In this document: positions 37,757 through 50,098 of the stretch, piece by piece
How positions within the stretch are numbered: the stretch's first letter is position 1
Layout of the letters: every line of letters starts with the position of its first letter
From: Homalodisca vitripennis
Taxonomy: Eukaryota > Arthropoda > Insecta > Hemiptera > Cicadellidae
Reading direction: 5' to 3'
Assembly: GCF_021130785.1 (NCBI RefSeq)
Contig: NC_060214.1
Location: 62,001-126,000, forward strand
DNA length: 64,000 nucleotides
Position numbers and translations under genes: made by a program
Notes under the pieces: model-generated
Database searches by the model: none
What the model was told of the DNA's origin: nothing
The model's input: only the letters and a program-made list of their open reading frames with translations

Positions 37757-37958
37757 TACGAGAAGGTAGAATGACTGTAGCTGGTAGAGGTTTTTGCTCT
37801 TGAGCCAGTGCCGGTGGTTTAAGGTCCGCGATTTCCTGATAGTTGGACATATTTACGTATAAGAGTAGATGGAATTACTGTAGCTGGTAGAGGTTTCTAC
37901 TCCCGAGCCAGTGCCGTTGGTTTTAGGTCCGTCGCTCCCTGATAGACGGACATCTTTA
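37757..37958. repeat. Tandem duplication of the chemoreceptor gene's 3' end
   Basis: A block of about 100 bp (37858-37958, containing 'actgtagctggtagaggttt' and 'gagccagtgccg') encodes the C-terminal tail of the chemoreceptor on the minus strand. A second copy with roughly 80 percent identity lies at 37757-37855, just beyond the stop codon. The duplication therefore spans the tail and extends into the 3' flank. Confidence 0.8.
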
Positions 37959-38972
37959 AGCTGCACAGCAATGATAAGGTAGGACAGAGACGTCATGGCC
38001 ACCTTGGTGAGAAAGGGACGATCCAGATTGAAGATGCCTCCGACAGAGAAGGAGACCTTGTTGTTGAGTGTCAAGCGGGAGAAAACGCCGACCTCTTCCC
38101 AGAGCCGGGTAGGAGTTTTCAGGCTGCAGGAGGTGGTGGGCGATCATCACTGTGCGGTTAGCCTCCTTGGCGCAAGCGTGGCACAGCAGACATTGGGTGA
38201 CCAGAAACATCAAGTCCGAGAACATGAACACAAACCCAGCATAGTCGAGGTTCCTGTAATCGTTACCTTCTGAGATCGACATCAGGTAAGCGTACATTTC
38301 TAGGACTGTAATAGCGAGTCTTGTGGTGATACTTAGCAGGTTGTAGAGGCAGAAGTGGGCGTTCACGTCCCAGACCACGACGTGGAGGTGAGTGTGAAGG
38401 CGGAACACGGAGTTTATCTGAGTGCTGATGGTCTGCAGGGATGTGGTGGTCACGTCTGTGCTGATCTTTTCCAAACGTTTATTCAATGCAGAGAATTTAC
38501 TGGTCAGCAGATCGGTGAAGACCAGATAGTGAAGTAGTGGGCTGGTAAACGCTAAATGCATAATCGTCGCAGGTACGGTTCTTAAAAGAGCTCCGTATTC
38601 CAATTGAAAGGCGACCGCTCCCACCAACAGGACCGCGGTGAATACTGAAAAGAGGATTCTTTGCGTGAGAGTGCTCTCGGACTTCAGCTCGTCACTGATG
38701 CTCGCCAAGTCGGCCAGTATTGATCTGTAGCTCTCTCTGCAGATGTAGCTATTGAGTATGAAACTCACAGAGGTCAAAAAGTACGTGGTTGACGCAAAGC
38801 GTGTTAGGTTGTATGTCGTGGAATCTGGCGAGATAACAACGTTCATAACTCGTTCTACTACTGCAGGACTGATCATTGCAAGAGCTAAACCGGTAAAGTA
38901 CTTATCCGAAGAATTAAAAGCCGGATAATGTCCAACTGCTCTCAACATGAAGCGTATTGGCTTGTAAAACAT
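37853..38972 (-). CDS. Gustatory-receptor-like chemoreceptor, single exon, one frameshift
   Basis: A seven-transmembrane receptor of the insect gustatory receptor (7tm_7) family, expected to sit in the membrane of taste or other chemosensory neurons as a ligand-gated ion channel subunit. The start is the ATG at 38972 (MFYKPIRFML); the frame is open a little further upstream but only from a TTG. N-terminal LRAVGHYPAFN (residues 10-20) is typical. Hydrophobic segments lie near 24-45, 55-76, 107-132, 133-156, 208-231 and 244-266. Conserved family features are FTDLLTSKFSALNKRL (152-167), HTHLHVVVWDVNAHF (193-207) and CAKEANRTVMIAHHLL (267-282). At about 38102-38140 the frame shifts by one base. 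The remaining frame gives EEVGVFS, VSFSVGGIFNLD and TSLSYLIIAVQL, the latter equivalent to the signature TYhhhhhQF of the last segment, and stops at 37853. Rejoined length is about 373 residues, normal for the family. There is no room for an intron at the break, so it is either a recent pseudogene or a sequencing indel. The ligand cannot be inferred. Confidence 0.85.
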
Positions 38973-39151
38973 TTTAAACGTGTAGATCCTACCTTCTTGT
39001 GCCAAACAATTGCTCTCCCCTTAGTTACGCTAAAGTGTATAGATTACTACATCTATATTAATATCACTTTAAGTGATATTGATATTGACACATACTTTCA
39101 GGAAAGTGAATTAACACATTTCATTACGAAATGCGATCATATAGACAACAA
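38973..39151 (-). promoter_or_regulatory. Upstream flank of the chemoreceptor
   Basis: Only about 180 bp separate the receptor ATG from the Helitron-like insertion. The flank contains a near-perfect palindrome (atatcactt-t-aagtgatat at 39061-39079). No clear TATA box or initiator was identified, so its promoter role is positional inference only. Confidence 0.25.
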
Positions 39152-40576
39152 TCCCACTAATATTACAAATGCGAAAGTTTGAATGTTTGGATGTTTGGAT
39201 GTTTGGATGATTGTATGTATATATATTTAGATGTTTGGAGGTTTGTCCTCGAATCACGCTGAAACTGATACGGATTGTGCTGAAATTTGAAACAGGTATA
39301 GACCTTATGGTCTGAATTAACACTTAGAGTGCTTTTTACCACCCATAACACATTCATTTCACCAAATAAAGTCGAATTCACATTGAAAAATTAGATTGTT
39401 TACATTCGAATGTTATGATAAGAACTAAACGTAATAACGTTTAATAATTCAAATTAAACTGGCACTAAACAGCTGTTGACAGCTATAATTCGAAAAACTT
39501 TCTGAAACATCTGTTTACATTTAAATTTTATCTATACTAAGCAAACAGTGCTTGATCGGTAGTGTAATGCAGATAGTAAATAAAACATTAATATATACAT
39601 TTTTCTCTAGATTGCGCCAGTGACGAATTAAAATCATCTAATGCATTAAATACTGTTATAAAACTAACCTTAATGAACAAAGTTATGAGTGTTTTCACAT
39701 AAGTTACTTTAAACTGGTGGGCTTCCTTGACCTTGTGATATTACATTTAACAATGGCTTACGGAAAAACAGAGAATTTAATAATAACATACCATAAAGAT
39801 TCATTCTTTCCCTAGCTACAGTCCCAAAAAACAAGTGTAACGCAAAACTTTAATAACGATTATTTTGGAATTTTGCATAACCTTAATAAGGATTTCCCCC
39901 TTATACCAGAAGTACATAAGAAGTAGGTAGGACTTCCCCCTAGGTCGTATTAGGCTTTTCAGTCGTAGCAAACTCAACTATGCCAACGCGATTTTGACCA
40001 AAATAGATTTCCGAGAACTATATAATCGAACGTATATAGTATTTTAATCGAGGCAATATGGCAAGCTAACCTGTGACATAGTAGTTAAGTGAATTTAAAT
40101 GATCTTAAGTAAGCACTTTATAACCGAAGTAGGCATCTTGTTCCTATGTAAGTATATATATTTTTTTCTTCGTCAGAACAACAAGGCAAACCCTACTGTG
40201 GTACTGGATATATCTTAGACCTGAAATATATGACAAGGACTGGAAATATACGTTTTTTTATTTAAGTGAGTTTCCGAGACCTGTGTGATTCGAGATTTGT
40301 GTTTTCGTCGTCGGAATTACAAGACATATTCAGCTGTGACGTTATGTAATACAATTAATTAGAACCAGAAATGCTCCTACACTTGCCAAACATGATAATA
40401 TAATAATTAAGTTAAAATCTGATACTATTTATCATGAATTTAATAATATCTACCTGATGTAAGCCTACTTACGTTTTTATAATGTTTTGTAGGACTCCCA
40501 TCATATTACATCATAATTGCTTTTTATAAGGACTTCGGTTTTAAAAATTGCGTGCGAAGCCACGGGTAACAGCTAG
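39152..40576 (+). mobile_element. Nonautonomous Helitron-like element
   Basis: The left end reads TCCCACTAATATTACAAATG after a host A (39151). The right end reads CGTGCGAAGCCACG, a 4-bp-stem hairpin, then GGTAACAG and CTAG before a host T (40577). Helitrons begin with TC, end with CTRR after a short hairpin, and insert between A and T without target duplication, so all four marks fit. The interior has an ATGTTTGG tandem run near the left end (39183-39210), and related sequence at about 9580-10060. No Rep/helicase frame is present, so it depends on an autonomous partner. Its position just upstream of the chemoreceptor could affect expression. Confidence 0.6.
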
Positions 40577-41605
40577 TAATGTAATATCTTAGACACTTTT
40601 ACGGGCTATATGTTATGTTATTGGTAGGTAACTTTATATTTAAATATCATTAATTGTCAAATCACACTTTAATAACGTTAATATAAATTGTTTTGTAGAT
40701 CTGGAAAATACATAAAATGTGGGAATAACAAAATGACCTATATATCATGTTTTTTTAGGATTAGACCGATTTACGTTGAACCAATAATTTTCCCGTCCGT
40801 TTGGGCCACTAAACACTGCACGGACCTTATGAAAACAATTAAGAAGAGAGTCGATACAGTACAAGGTTGATGTTACTGGTAAAAAGGTCTAATGCCACAA
40901 ACAGGGTTTAAACCTAAGCTATTTCTAACTCAGGTTCAAATTCCGACGTTCCAGACCACTCCACCGTCAGCTATCAGTATATATTCTCATGCTCGTTCAA
41001 AATTTAAATATTTATAAGAATTTCCAACGCTAATCGACTACGTATAATTGTAGTCAAATACTTAGTAATGAGGACAAATAAACAGATGCCTTTCTTGAAA
41101 GTTTTTACCCTGAACTGTAGGCCGTGAATATATAAAACTCTATAGAAAAACAACGAATGTATCACAGTAACTACGAACCTAAATTCGAGTCGAAGCTCTC
41201 TCCAGCCATTTACTCACCATGCTTAGCACAATAGTTGACCATGAACGAAAAATATTTTCTCTCCTTAACCTCGATTTTTATTGTCTTTGAACGCCTGTCT
41301 TATACTACTACGCTGAAATACTACACGGCTTCAGGACAAGATCCTGTAAAGTTTCTTACAAGAACACAGGTTGTTACCTTTGCTGCTAATATGGTATCTA
41401 TAAATAATATGTATATTCTTTGTTATTTTACGCCATAGTTTATCATGTTATTATAGTTATAGTTACTGCTTTACTGTTATAGGTGCTGTGTCGAAACATT
41501 GAAACATATAGCCTTGTATCTATATTATGCTATAGTTTCCTCATGTTATTTCTATTGTTATAGTTTATTTATTGTTACTGTTTTCCTGTTCGTATTGTTA
41601 GTGTC
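40577..41605. other. No gene seen
   Basis: AT-rich sequence with short frames (40688-40870, 41235-41438) that lack any motif. Confidence 0.5.
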
Positions 41606-41609
41606 TTAA

Positions 41610-41610
<1 letters not shown>

Positions 41611-41669
<59 letters not shown>
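41611..41669. repeat. (AT)n microsatellite
   Basis: About 29 uninterrupted AT dinucleotides. It lies next to the left boundary of duplication copy 2. Confidence 0.95.
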
Positions 41670-41670
<1 letters not shown>

Positions 41671-41689
41671 TTGTTGTATATTATGTATA

Positions 41690-44600
41690 ATAATGTAAAC
41701 AAATCAATTAAGGGACATTGTAGTTCTACCGCACTTTTTATGTATTATATTTCATTTCTAAAAAACTTAATACAATATTCAATAGACACAAATATAATAC
41801 TTTGTTCGTGTTAGACTTCCAGTTAGTAACAATTATTAACTCAGCGATATTTACTTAAGTTTCCCAGATTAAATTCCGTTTCCTAAGTAGCCTCGTTTGT
41901 AATACATAGTTTCTGAAGTTTGATAGATATAAAAGGTCTCAGATTTGAGTCTTAACTCCAAAAAAGTCGATAGATAATAGTGAGTAGGTCGTTTTGTAAT
42001 ACCAAATTTGCTATCCCAATGAAACTGGAATACGAGATTTTTACCCATATTAAACTTTAATAAATTAAAAATATTATACTTTATTATTTTTAGACATAAG
42101 CACCTCAACATTCACTACGATGTGTTTAGTCCATACTGTATTAGAGATTGACACTACTAAATTAGAGATTTTACTGGATACGCATATGCAAGATTTAAAC
42201 TCGTCCTCACATCAATGTGGTTTAAATAGATAATTCGTTTACAAACACAAACATAAATGCATGCATTCGCTTTGTTTATATAAAATAAACAACCGTCTAA
42301 TGATTAAAATGTCAATAGCCTAGTTACAAGTTTATATAAAAGGAAACCCATATCCAGATCCACACAGAGCTCGTGGAAGCTGTTAACAGAGTACAGCTGC
42401 AGCGGGGAGATATCAGGATTAGTTCTTAACTTGTTTATTTCGGAATTATTCTTATCGAGAAGTATTTCATGTATGAAAGCCAAAAGCTGTGGTATTTATG
42501 TATACTGGATATTTATGTATAATATTTCAGCGCTAAACAACTTAATACAATATATTTTAAACTGTTGCACATATTTTTTATAGTAAATATTTCTTTAATA
42601 AAAAAACCGTTGTTTTTAATGTAAATAAATTTTTATGTAACATTTCACAGAATATGATGCAGTGTTTTAAGAATGTTTGAACTATAATTTAAAAAAATGA
42701 TTTTTATTTAAAAAAATATTTTATTCTAAAGGATAATCAAATAAGATTTGTAAAATATATGTATTAATACAATCACAATTTAAAATAACGAATTTAACTT
42801 AAGCTGTCCTGAAAAATTTATCAAAACCTAATTAAGTGAACACTTGTAGGAAATTATATTTAGATAATGTTCAAAGACCTATTACGTTTTTATTTGTAAA
42901 AAATGCTATTATACTTAAATGGTAGCAAACATGCTGTATTTCAGTATTACATTTTCCAATGCCATTTCTAATGGTTACTGCATTATGTTTGGTTATTTCA
43001 AAAATATAGTCGTTTAAAACTTATTGTGATACTCTATAAATAAAACTGAAAAATAAATAACTTTTGCTGTTCTGACATATAAATAGAATTTAAATAACTT
43101 AAAACTAAGTTCCACGGTTAAAATAAACTGTATTGTTTTAATTTATTTCAGCGAATCAAAGAAATAAATTGTAAACATATTCTTCTGTTAAAATCAATGT
43201 TTATAATTTTAAATGTTTCAAAGATCTTTATAATCTAGAATGTAACACAAATTACTCCTCTGAAACAATTTGAATTAGGCAATTTTTTACCTCAAACACA
43301 ACTTGGGAAACTTACTTTCTTACTACTTTTATGACCAACAAACATTTATTTGGGACAATTTTTAACCAAAAGGTTTATGCATACAACATAATACATATGC
43401 ATGATACACAACGTATACATTAAGAGTTCCATAATACATGTGCTTAGGCATAAGGAAATAAATGTATTATCATCCATATATTAGTTTGTACTATAGTATG
43501 TAATTAATTGAATGTTATATTATACTACATTAAGTAAAATAATATTTTCAATATAACACCACCGTTTGCCTTTACCATTGAACTTATGTTTTACAAATCT
43601 TTTTCTCACTATTTTACTCTCAAATAGTTGTTTTATACCTATGAATGGCGTTTGAATCGTTTCTTTCTCTATTTACGTCTTAAAGTAGGACATTTACAAG
43701 TACTAGGATTTGCTTCCTTTATATAGCTATAAATAATGTATAAGAAATAATACATTTTGAAAAGCATTAAATTATTGAGCGTTAGCGAAGTTTTTTTACT
43801 GCAAGGACTGGGAAATGTACATTTCTGTTAATCTGTACGTCTGTCCTCATGGTATCTTTAAAACCAATTGACGGACATTTTCTATAGTTTCATTTCTATG
43901 TTGGGAACACTGAGTTCGATGATGCATGTCACTATATGAAATTGTTCCAAGCATTAGCAAATATCTTTACGTTAGTCTCATGGGTAACGATGTATCCGCA
44001 GAATATCTTGAGAAAATTATGCTATATGCCTTTGTAAAAGGAATTTTGCATGCAAACTCAGCGAAGCCTTACACAAACATGGTGAATACAACAATACAAC
44101 ATAAGCAAACATTTATTTATTATTACAATATTAAATTATTTCAAATTTTTAATCGATGTTGCTTTTTTATATAAGTATGCATTAATGAACAACAGAATAG
44201 TTCAAGCTTTTCATAATATTTTTATTTTGAAAAGCTTAACTATAGTTTTCTTTTGAAAGCTATTAAAAATTCTTTTAACACCTAAGAATTAAATAACAAA
44301 TATGTCAAAGAGGAATTTTAGAAATCTAGATTTTATTATGTTAAGTTGGATTACACTTAGATCCTGTGTCCGGGGGGTTGTGTTGATTTAGGACATACTC
44401 GACACAACAGAAACCGCGTAACGTTTGTGCAGTAACCAACCAAGTGGTTTGTGACAATTTAACTTACAGCCGTTGTGTTGACTTAGGACAAACTCAACAG
44501 AACTAAACAGTGTGACATTATTTTATTAGTATTTCAGCGGTCTGAGACAGTTTAATATAAAGCTGTTGTGTTGACTAATGACCTAATTAACACAATAAAA

Positions 44601-44945
44601 CACGTGGTTTTTGCATAAAGATTTATTGTGATTAAAAAAAATATTCTTTCAATTTTACACATTTTTATAAATGTATAAGTCTTTTATTAACCAAGCGTAT
44701 TAAACTCCTATACTGCCCTGTTATTATCCTTAATGAGCTATTATAACACACCTGCCCACAGGAAATTTATCAACAATAAATCTTTATACAGTAGTTTAAA
44801 GTAACATATCTTTAGTCATAATTACCCTGGGCTTTGTTTTTTGATACAAAGTTACATATATATGTTTAATATGAACACTACATTTAACATTTATAATGGT
44901 CCGGTTCACAAAACAGGACCTATTGATGATATTACTAATTACAGA
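41690..44945. repeat. Duplicated segment, copy 2 (partner 22755-26520)
   Basis: Collinear with copy 1 but differing by indels. It has about 300 bp (41925-42235) with no counterpart at 22945-22985, and about 230 bp at 43773-44000 missing from copy 1. It lacks the DNA element found at 25500-26315. It breaks off after 'gatgatattactaattacag' at 44945, where copy 1 continues for another 35-50 bp of reverse transcriptase fragment. Confidence 0.85.
43772..44075. repeat. Dispersed element 'gcgttagcgaag ... ctcagcgaagcc'
   Basis: The block starts 'gagcgttagcgaag', contains 'tctgtacgtctgtcctcatgg' style sequence and 'gatgcatgtcactatatg', and ends 'aactcagcgaagcc'. Similar order (ggggcgaagcctatt, ctgtctgtctgt, gtgcatgtcact, and later gtcagtgaagcc) is seen at 55950-56745. 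Copy 1 of the segmental duplication has lost its left half. It is probably a nonautonomous transposon; class unknown. Confidence 0.4.
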
Positions 44946-44954
44946 GTAACGTCA

Positions 44955-45845
44955 ACGGGCAGGTGGAGAGAGATAAAATGAGATAGGGGGGAGATTCTAA
45001 TCAAAATATTGTTGTAAATAAATTATTTTCAAAAATCAGCACCTTGTCCCTCTTGTCAATCGTTAAACCCAGTATCTTTTCTGCAGATGTCTTTTACCTT
45101 TTCTCGGTAAATTCTTATCAAACAAAATCTGTTGTCGTCAGTTGTTCAGCTAGTTGACATCAGTCCCTAGAAACTATCTGATCTGACAACAAGGTATGTA
45201 TTAGTACAAATAAACTCACAATTTTCGATATAACTTTTATAATTACTCAACACAACGCAGATATAAGGAAAAGTATAATATTATAATACGGAAAGATTTA
45301 CAAATTGAACAAAAAAGCAAGAGTTCTATATACCATTGAAAACATAGTTAGCGAACGTCATACTTGCAGTAGCAGTACAAAGCGGTAAAGGCAGAGCATT
45401 CCAACATTTAAAACCACATTGAATACAAGAGACAAGAAGAACTCATTTAATTTATTCATGTCATACAAAACGGAATTCAAAAGTTTAATTTTATCTTCCC
45501 ACCTTTTAATGCTGTGGTTCGTTTAATATTCAATGGAATGCGTAGGAGGTCTTCATCGAAACATAAAGAAATGGACAGTACTTGGAAAATGTATAGTGAT
45601 TCTTTGATTTTGTAGTATGCGAACTATTACATTTGTTGTTTATTAAATTAATAAATTATTACATTGGAGTGTTATCAGGCAGTTTAATAATGGTGTATTG
45701 TAACAAGTCCAGTGCAAATCTTCATTTAAAATATTGAACTATAACAACCCTTTGGATAAATATATGAGTTTGCCAGTGATAAATGCTAATTTTCCAGCAA
45801 CATCATCAGCACACTCTGGTGGGAGGTAACGTCACTACTGAAGTA
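44955..45845 (+). repeat. About 0.9-kb dispersed repeat, direct copy (inverted partner 57402-58345)
   Basis: It matches the reverse complement of 57402-58345 over nearly its whole length. Landmarks are 'gagagagataaaatgagata', 'cagcaccttgtccctcttgt', 'tctgcagatgtcttttacc', 'gacaacaaggtatgta' and 'ctctggtgggaggtaacgtc'. The partner has an extra 45-60 bp near 57445-57500. There is no coding frame and no obvious terminal repeat. It begins exactly where duplication copy 2 stops, so it, or a larger cargo including it, interrupted that segment. Confidence 0.8.
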
Positions 45846-45879
45846 TTGTGGAGGTAAAGGCGTGTAATGTGATACTCTC

Positions 45880-46390
45880 ATTAAGCTCTGTATACCATGT
45901 ACTAAAGATCTGCGGTGGTGCAAACAGGATGCTTAGATTTCTTTGTTTCTCAAGACACTTAAGCGACACAGCTGCCTTAAAAACTTTGTAATGTGCCTTA
46001 GTACGCAAAATAATTTAATATGCCTCACCAGTGTGGAATCCTCATCATGAATTCCTCATTGAGGAACTGATGGATATTCAAAGAAGATTTGTCCGTGTGG
46101 TAGGAGCTATGAAGGGGTTTCTCTACCAGCTAGTTCACATTGAATACCTGTTTCGAGATCTGGGGCTCAACCTTCTTGTGAACCACCGTTTTTTTGCTGA
46201 TGTTGTCCTACGACAAAAGATCCTCTATGGTTAACTGTCCTGACTTATTGCATCTGGTCCGATTCAGGACTCTATCGTCCACCCGATCCAGCGACCTGTT
46301 CATCAGGCAACACCGCTGCACTAAATATACAGAGAACACTACAATGCCCGACCGACTTCAAAGATCTGGAAACAGTGTTGAATTTTCCAA
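45880..46390 (+). pseudogene. 3' end of a non-LTR retrotransposon reverse transcriptase
   Basis: A single frame with several in-frame stops reads KICGGANRMLRFLCFSRHL, then ALVRKII-stop-YASPVWNPHHEFLIEEL, then IQRRFVRVVGAM, YLFRDLGLNLLVNHRFFADVV and CPDLLHLVRFRTLSSTRS, STRSSDLFI. This is the thumb and C-terminal region of Jockey/CR1-like reverse transcriptases; the catalytic palm is absent. Stops at the codons expected for Tyr, Glu and others mark it as dead. It is truncated on its 5' side at the boundary with the 0.9-kb repeat. Confidence 0.8.
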
Positions 46391-47386
46391 GACAGTAAAG
46401 CGGTGCTCGAGACAAAAAATCGCGGGACATTCAAGTTGCGAAAAAATTACTTCGTGGATTTTGTATATTTGTATATTTATAATCAATTCTGTTACTTTTT
46501 TATCGTACTGTGCTCTATCTATAATTATTTATTCGTATTATACGTTTGTATTTTTTGACCCTCTTCTTACATTACCATTTCATTCATATCAATTATTCAC
46601 TGTTAGAAATTCATCTTCATTATAAAACAATGGCCAGGATTCTTATACGTGTTACACCCCATTATAGTCTATTTAATATATTTATCTACTATAATAATTG
46701 ATCCGTTCGAACTGTAAAACGGCAATCTACCGTTGGAATTTAAAATGATGTAAAACTAGTTTTATTATTTTGTAATACAGACTTTAAACATGGATACGTA
46801 AAGAAAATTTCATACAGGAGAACTATCTTTAAAACTGTTAGAATTTACCTACAATTTCAAAACTTATGCGCATTCAAATAAAACAGTGTTTATGACATTT
46901 TGTGAACTTTTATTAGTGATCTTGATTTAATATCAATATTGACTTCAAACTTAACTGGTTTATATAAAAAAATACTGTTTTTTTCTGTGTATTCTCCCTG
47001 TTACGTACTATTGCATAGTTTTTTCTTTGTTACACTGCTATAAATAGTTTATTCTATGTTACTTACTTTGTTAGGTATTTAATTTATGTCCAGGTCTTTT
47101 TTTATTTATTTTTTTTAAGCGTGAGTAAATTGTGATGAATTTGAACGTGTATGCTTAGTGCAAGCGTTATTATATTATTTGTGTTGCAACTGATTTGCTT
47201 TATTATGGTGGGTATCACTTTTTAGTATTATAATTTATATTTATAGTTTAGTAAGTACATTGTTGCAGTCTTTCTGGTTATCTGTTTCTATGTCATGTAT
47301 TGTCAGCTATACCATCTTACTGTGTCAAATATGTTGTATAATTATAATGGTTTACCGTTGGAAATAAAATAAATAAATATACTATA
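46391..47386 (+). mobile_element. Probable 3' UTR and tail of the same truncated retrotransposon
   Basis: AT-rich non-coding sequence follows the reverse transcriptase remnant and ends 'taccgttggaaataaaataaataaata', which resembles a polyadenylation signal with an A-rich tail. A related 'taccgttggaatttaaaat' lies at 46730, so the end of this UTR may contain an internal repeat. Assignment to the element is from position only. Confidence 0.45.
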
Positions 47387-49560
47387 AACCTTATAGGAGT
47401 ATTCTGTGAGAACTGTATCTCACAAATGTAAGGAAATTATGTTTTCTGCATATTACAAAGAAAGATAATCTCAATGTACATCACTACGTACACATTACAT
47501 ACAACATAAATACGATTGCGTCACTCTCTCTGGTTAGTTAAATCAGCGCACAGTAACCTCTTTGTATCATTACTGCGATAAAGCCTCTCTTGGTGGTGAT
47601 CGAGTCAGAGCATGTTCGTAGAATTTAAAAATCAGAGCACCATTTTCAAATACCGTCTAAAAAGACAGTATTTAAGTTATTAAAGTTCCTATGTATGAAT
47701 TAAAAAAAAATCATGTATAGGAACTTTAAAATTTAAATTATAATAAAACCTCTTAACATATTTACTACAATAAGAAGTCATATTCTATCCCCCTATATGT
47801 ATTGACCATCTCAATATACCACAATTTTTGTCTTAATCACATCTAAATTTACTGAAAAATGTAATCGCCTTACTTTTCACTCTCTCGTAAAAATATCAAT
47901 TTATAATTTGATTTTCACACCAATTTTACATGAACTTTTTATTGGTTTTTACTTTAAAAGATTTTTAATCTCGACAAATATAGTATCAAAATTGTTATTA
48001 AGGGAAGCCCACTAAATATCAAAGAAAGTAATATAACATTATCTTTGTTTTAAAAATTTCTACTTTGTGTTCAACTAAAATAGTAAAGTAAATATTGTTA
48101 TTTTATTTTTTATAATTTTTTTAAGTATTTAATTTTAACGTGTTTTTATGGCAAAATATAAATAGCACAGTAGTAAGCTATTGGATTCCTTCCAATGAAA
48201 CGTGGATAGTTTCGACATTTTTATTTCGAGGTTTTGATATAATGAACTTTTATCCCGATCTCGGGATATTCTCGTTCAACAAGGTAGGGGTACGCCACAT
48301 CACGTGTCAGCATTCACTGAGCTTGCATAATACAAGTATATAGCTCGTTCTCAAGATGCCCTATGGACAGACACACGGCACATCCCCGGCAGACAAAAGA
48401 AATTGTGTCTGCCCACTGACTGATAAGCATCACTTACTGTAGCCAAATTCCCTTGTTGGTCATAGACCATCATAAAATTCACTCTTGTCTATGTAGTAAT
48501 GAATTTTGAAACTAAATTTAATATCAACAGATCAAATTGTTCTGGAAATGAGTTTCATGATATCTTCATATTTTGTATCATTAATTTCTGTTTTATGGAA
48601 GTGCATTATAAAATTGTACATATCAAGTCACAAAAGGTGATGTTTGGGGATTAAAGCTGTAATGTTCTAATTTTTCACTTTTTAAAAAGCAATGTGATTG
48701 TTCGCAGTTTGTTTACTAATTTATTTACCGTGCGATTATTCGTTTTCCATCATATTTACCCACTAGAGCAATGTGAAAACTATTGATTTAAATAATCTAT
48801 TAATGGAGTAATGTTTCTGAATTTGTTTAACACTTCACGTGATTTTAGTTAATATACACATTTCCAGCTCGATGGCGTAATGAAAAATTGGTTTAATTTA
48901 AACAATATATTTTCCCTTTATTACAAGATAAAGAGAGAGGAATTTACAATCTCATAGTAGGAATTAAAATACATGTTTTACCTTTTGTAAGCACTTTTGT
49001 GCAAGTTATTTCAATTATAATAAATAATGAACGATCTTGATATATTAGTATTGTGTTCCCAATACGTAATAAAACCTCAGTGCAGTTAATAAATAGCCCG
49101 GAGACTCGGAGTTTTGACCAACTTCGCCGACAAATTAGGCATGTCCTATTATCCTTATTATTTCTTAGTATATCCTTAGTATTTCATTTTTAAACTCGAG
49201 TCGACAAGTTACTAATAACCATCAATTACACCAAAGAAAGATTAGTAAATGTAAAGAATAAAAAAAATTGCATATATACTCAGAATGACATTAAAATATA
49301 TGAGGTTCTGTAGTAAATCGTAAATTGGTTAAAATGTTTTAAATTTATAATTTAATAATTATGGACTAAGTGAATTCTACCTTTTAAATTTTATTTAAAT
49401 TTGGATGTTAGTTTAGATAAAACGGGCCGTACAGTTGGTATGGACACACCATACAATAGTCCTGTAAATAGGCTAATAGGATAAGTCACATGTTAAATAC
49501 TATAAATTTCGATTTACATACCTAAAAATTAATAAAAAAATCAAAATATATATAATTATA
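47387..49560. other. No gene; hairpin and repeat remnant
   Basis: A hairpin with 19-bp arms (ttaaagttcctatgtatga at 47680-47698 against 47711-47730, 17 of 19 paired) is present. Between about 48250 and 48470, 'gtacgccacatcacgtgtc' and 'tgtgtctgcccactgactg' look like the remnant of a dispersed repeat also hinted at in 55-375. No reading frame of interest. Confidence 0.4.
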
Positions 49561-49564
49561 TAGA

Positions 49565-49565
49565 T

Positions 49566-49621
<56 letters not shown>
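49565..49621. repeat. (TA)n microsatellite
   Basis: About 28 TA dinucleotides, essentially uninterrupted. Confidence 0.95.
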
Positions 49622-49825
49622 TTTTGATTAATAATACTAGTTATCAATACGGCAAATGAAAGTGTAAATTAAAATTTCTTTATATTTTTGGTATAAAATG
49701 GTTTTTGTTTTATGCTATTTTGAGAATGTTTTTAAAAATATTTCCTACATATTCATACAAAAACATTTTATCAAGTAAAATAATTTGAAAACTAACATCA
49801 ACATCAAAGTCTCCCGGTTGCCACC

Positions 49826-50098
49826 ATGTTGCAGCTCGCTTACACAAGTAACGTCTTGAAATATTTAGACCTCACTGTAGAGAGCCATATTATGTCAACA
49901 GATGTTAAACGGAAACTGAAAATAATAAGTAGACATCTTTACAGACGAGTTGAAGGGGTGGGGGGGCTTTGTAGTGATTGGTTGAAGCTTAACCAACAAC
50001 CGACTAGTTATGATCAACGTGGTTTCTGTATCATTAGATGTTTACTAACTTTTACATTTAATTATTTATATTTATTATATATAAAGTTTCCGTTTTAA
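49826..50098 (+). CDS. Unclassified 90-codon open frame
   Basis: It opens at an ATG in an excellent Kozak context (gccaccATG) and its first about 60 residues (AYTSNVLKYLDL, MSTDVKRKLKIISRHLYRR) have an ordinary soluble-protein composition. The C-terminal 25 residues are hydrophobic and encoded by AT-rich DNA, suggesting read-through past the original end. A G-run (ggggggg, about 49964) could be an indel site. No family is recognised. It may be an exon or transposon fragment; a chance frame is as likely. Confidence 0.2.
   Translation: MLQLAYTSNVLKYLDLTVESHIMSTDVKRKLKIISRHLYRRVEGVGGLCSDWLKLNQQPTSYDQRGFCIIRCLLTFTFNYLYLLYIKFPF

Noticed and set aside
38095..38145. An intron at the chemoreceptor frame break
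   Set aside because: The two homologous frames meet or overlap within a few tens of bases, too short for an intron, so an indel is the simpler reading.
37995..38537. Plus-strand open frames within the chemoreceptor locus
   Set aside because: They are antisense shadows of the minus-strand receptor, which has clear family motifs.
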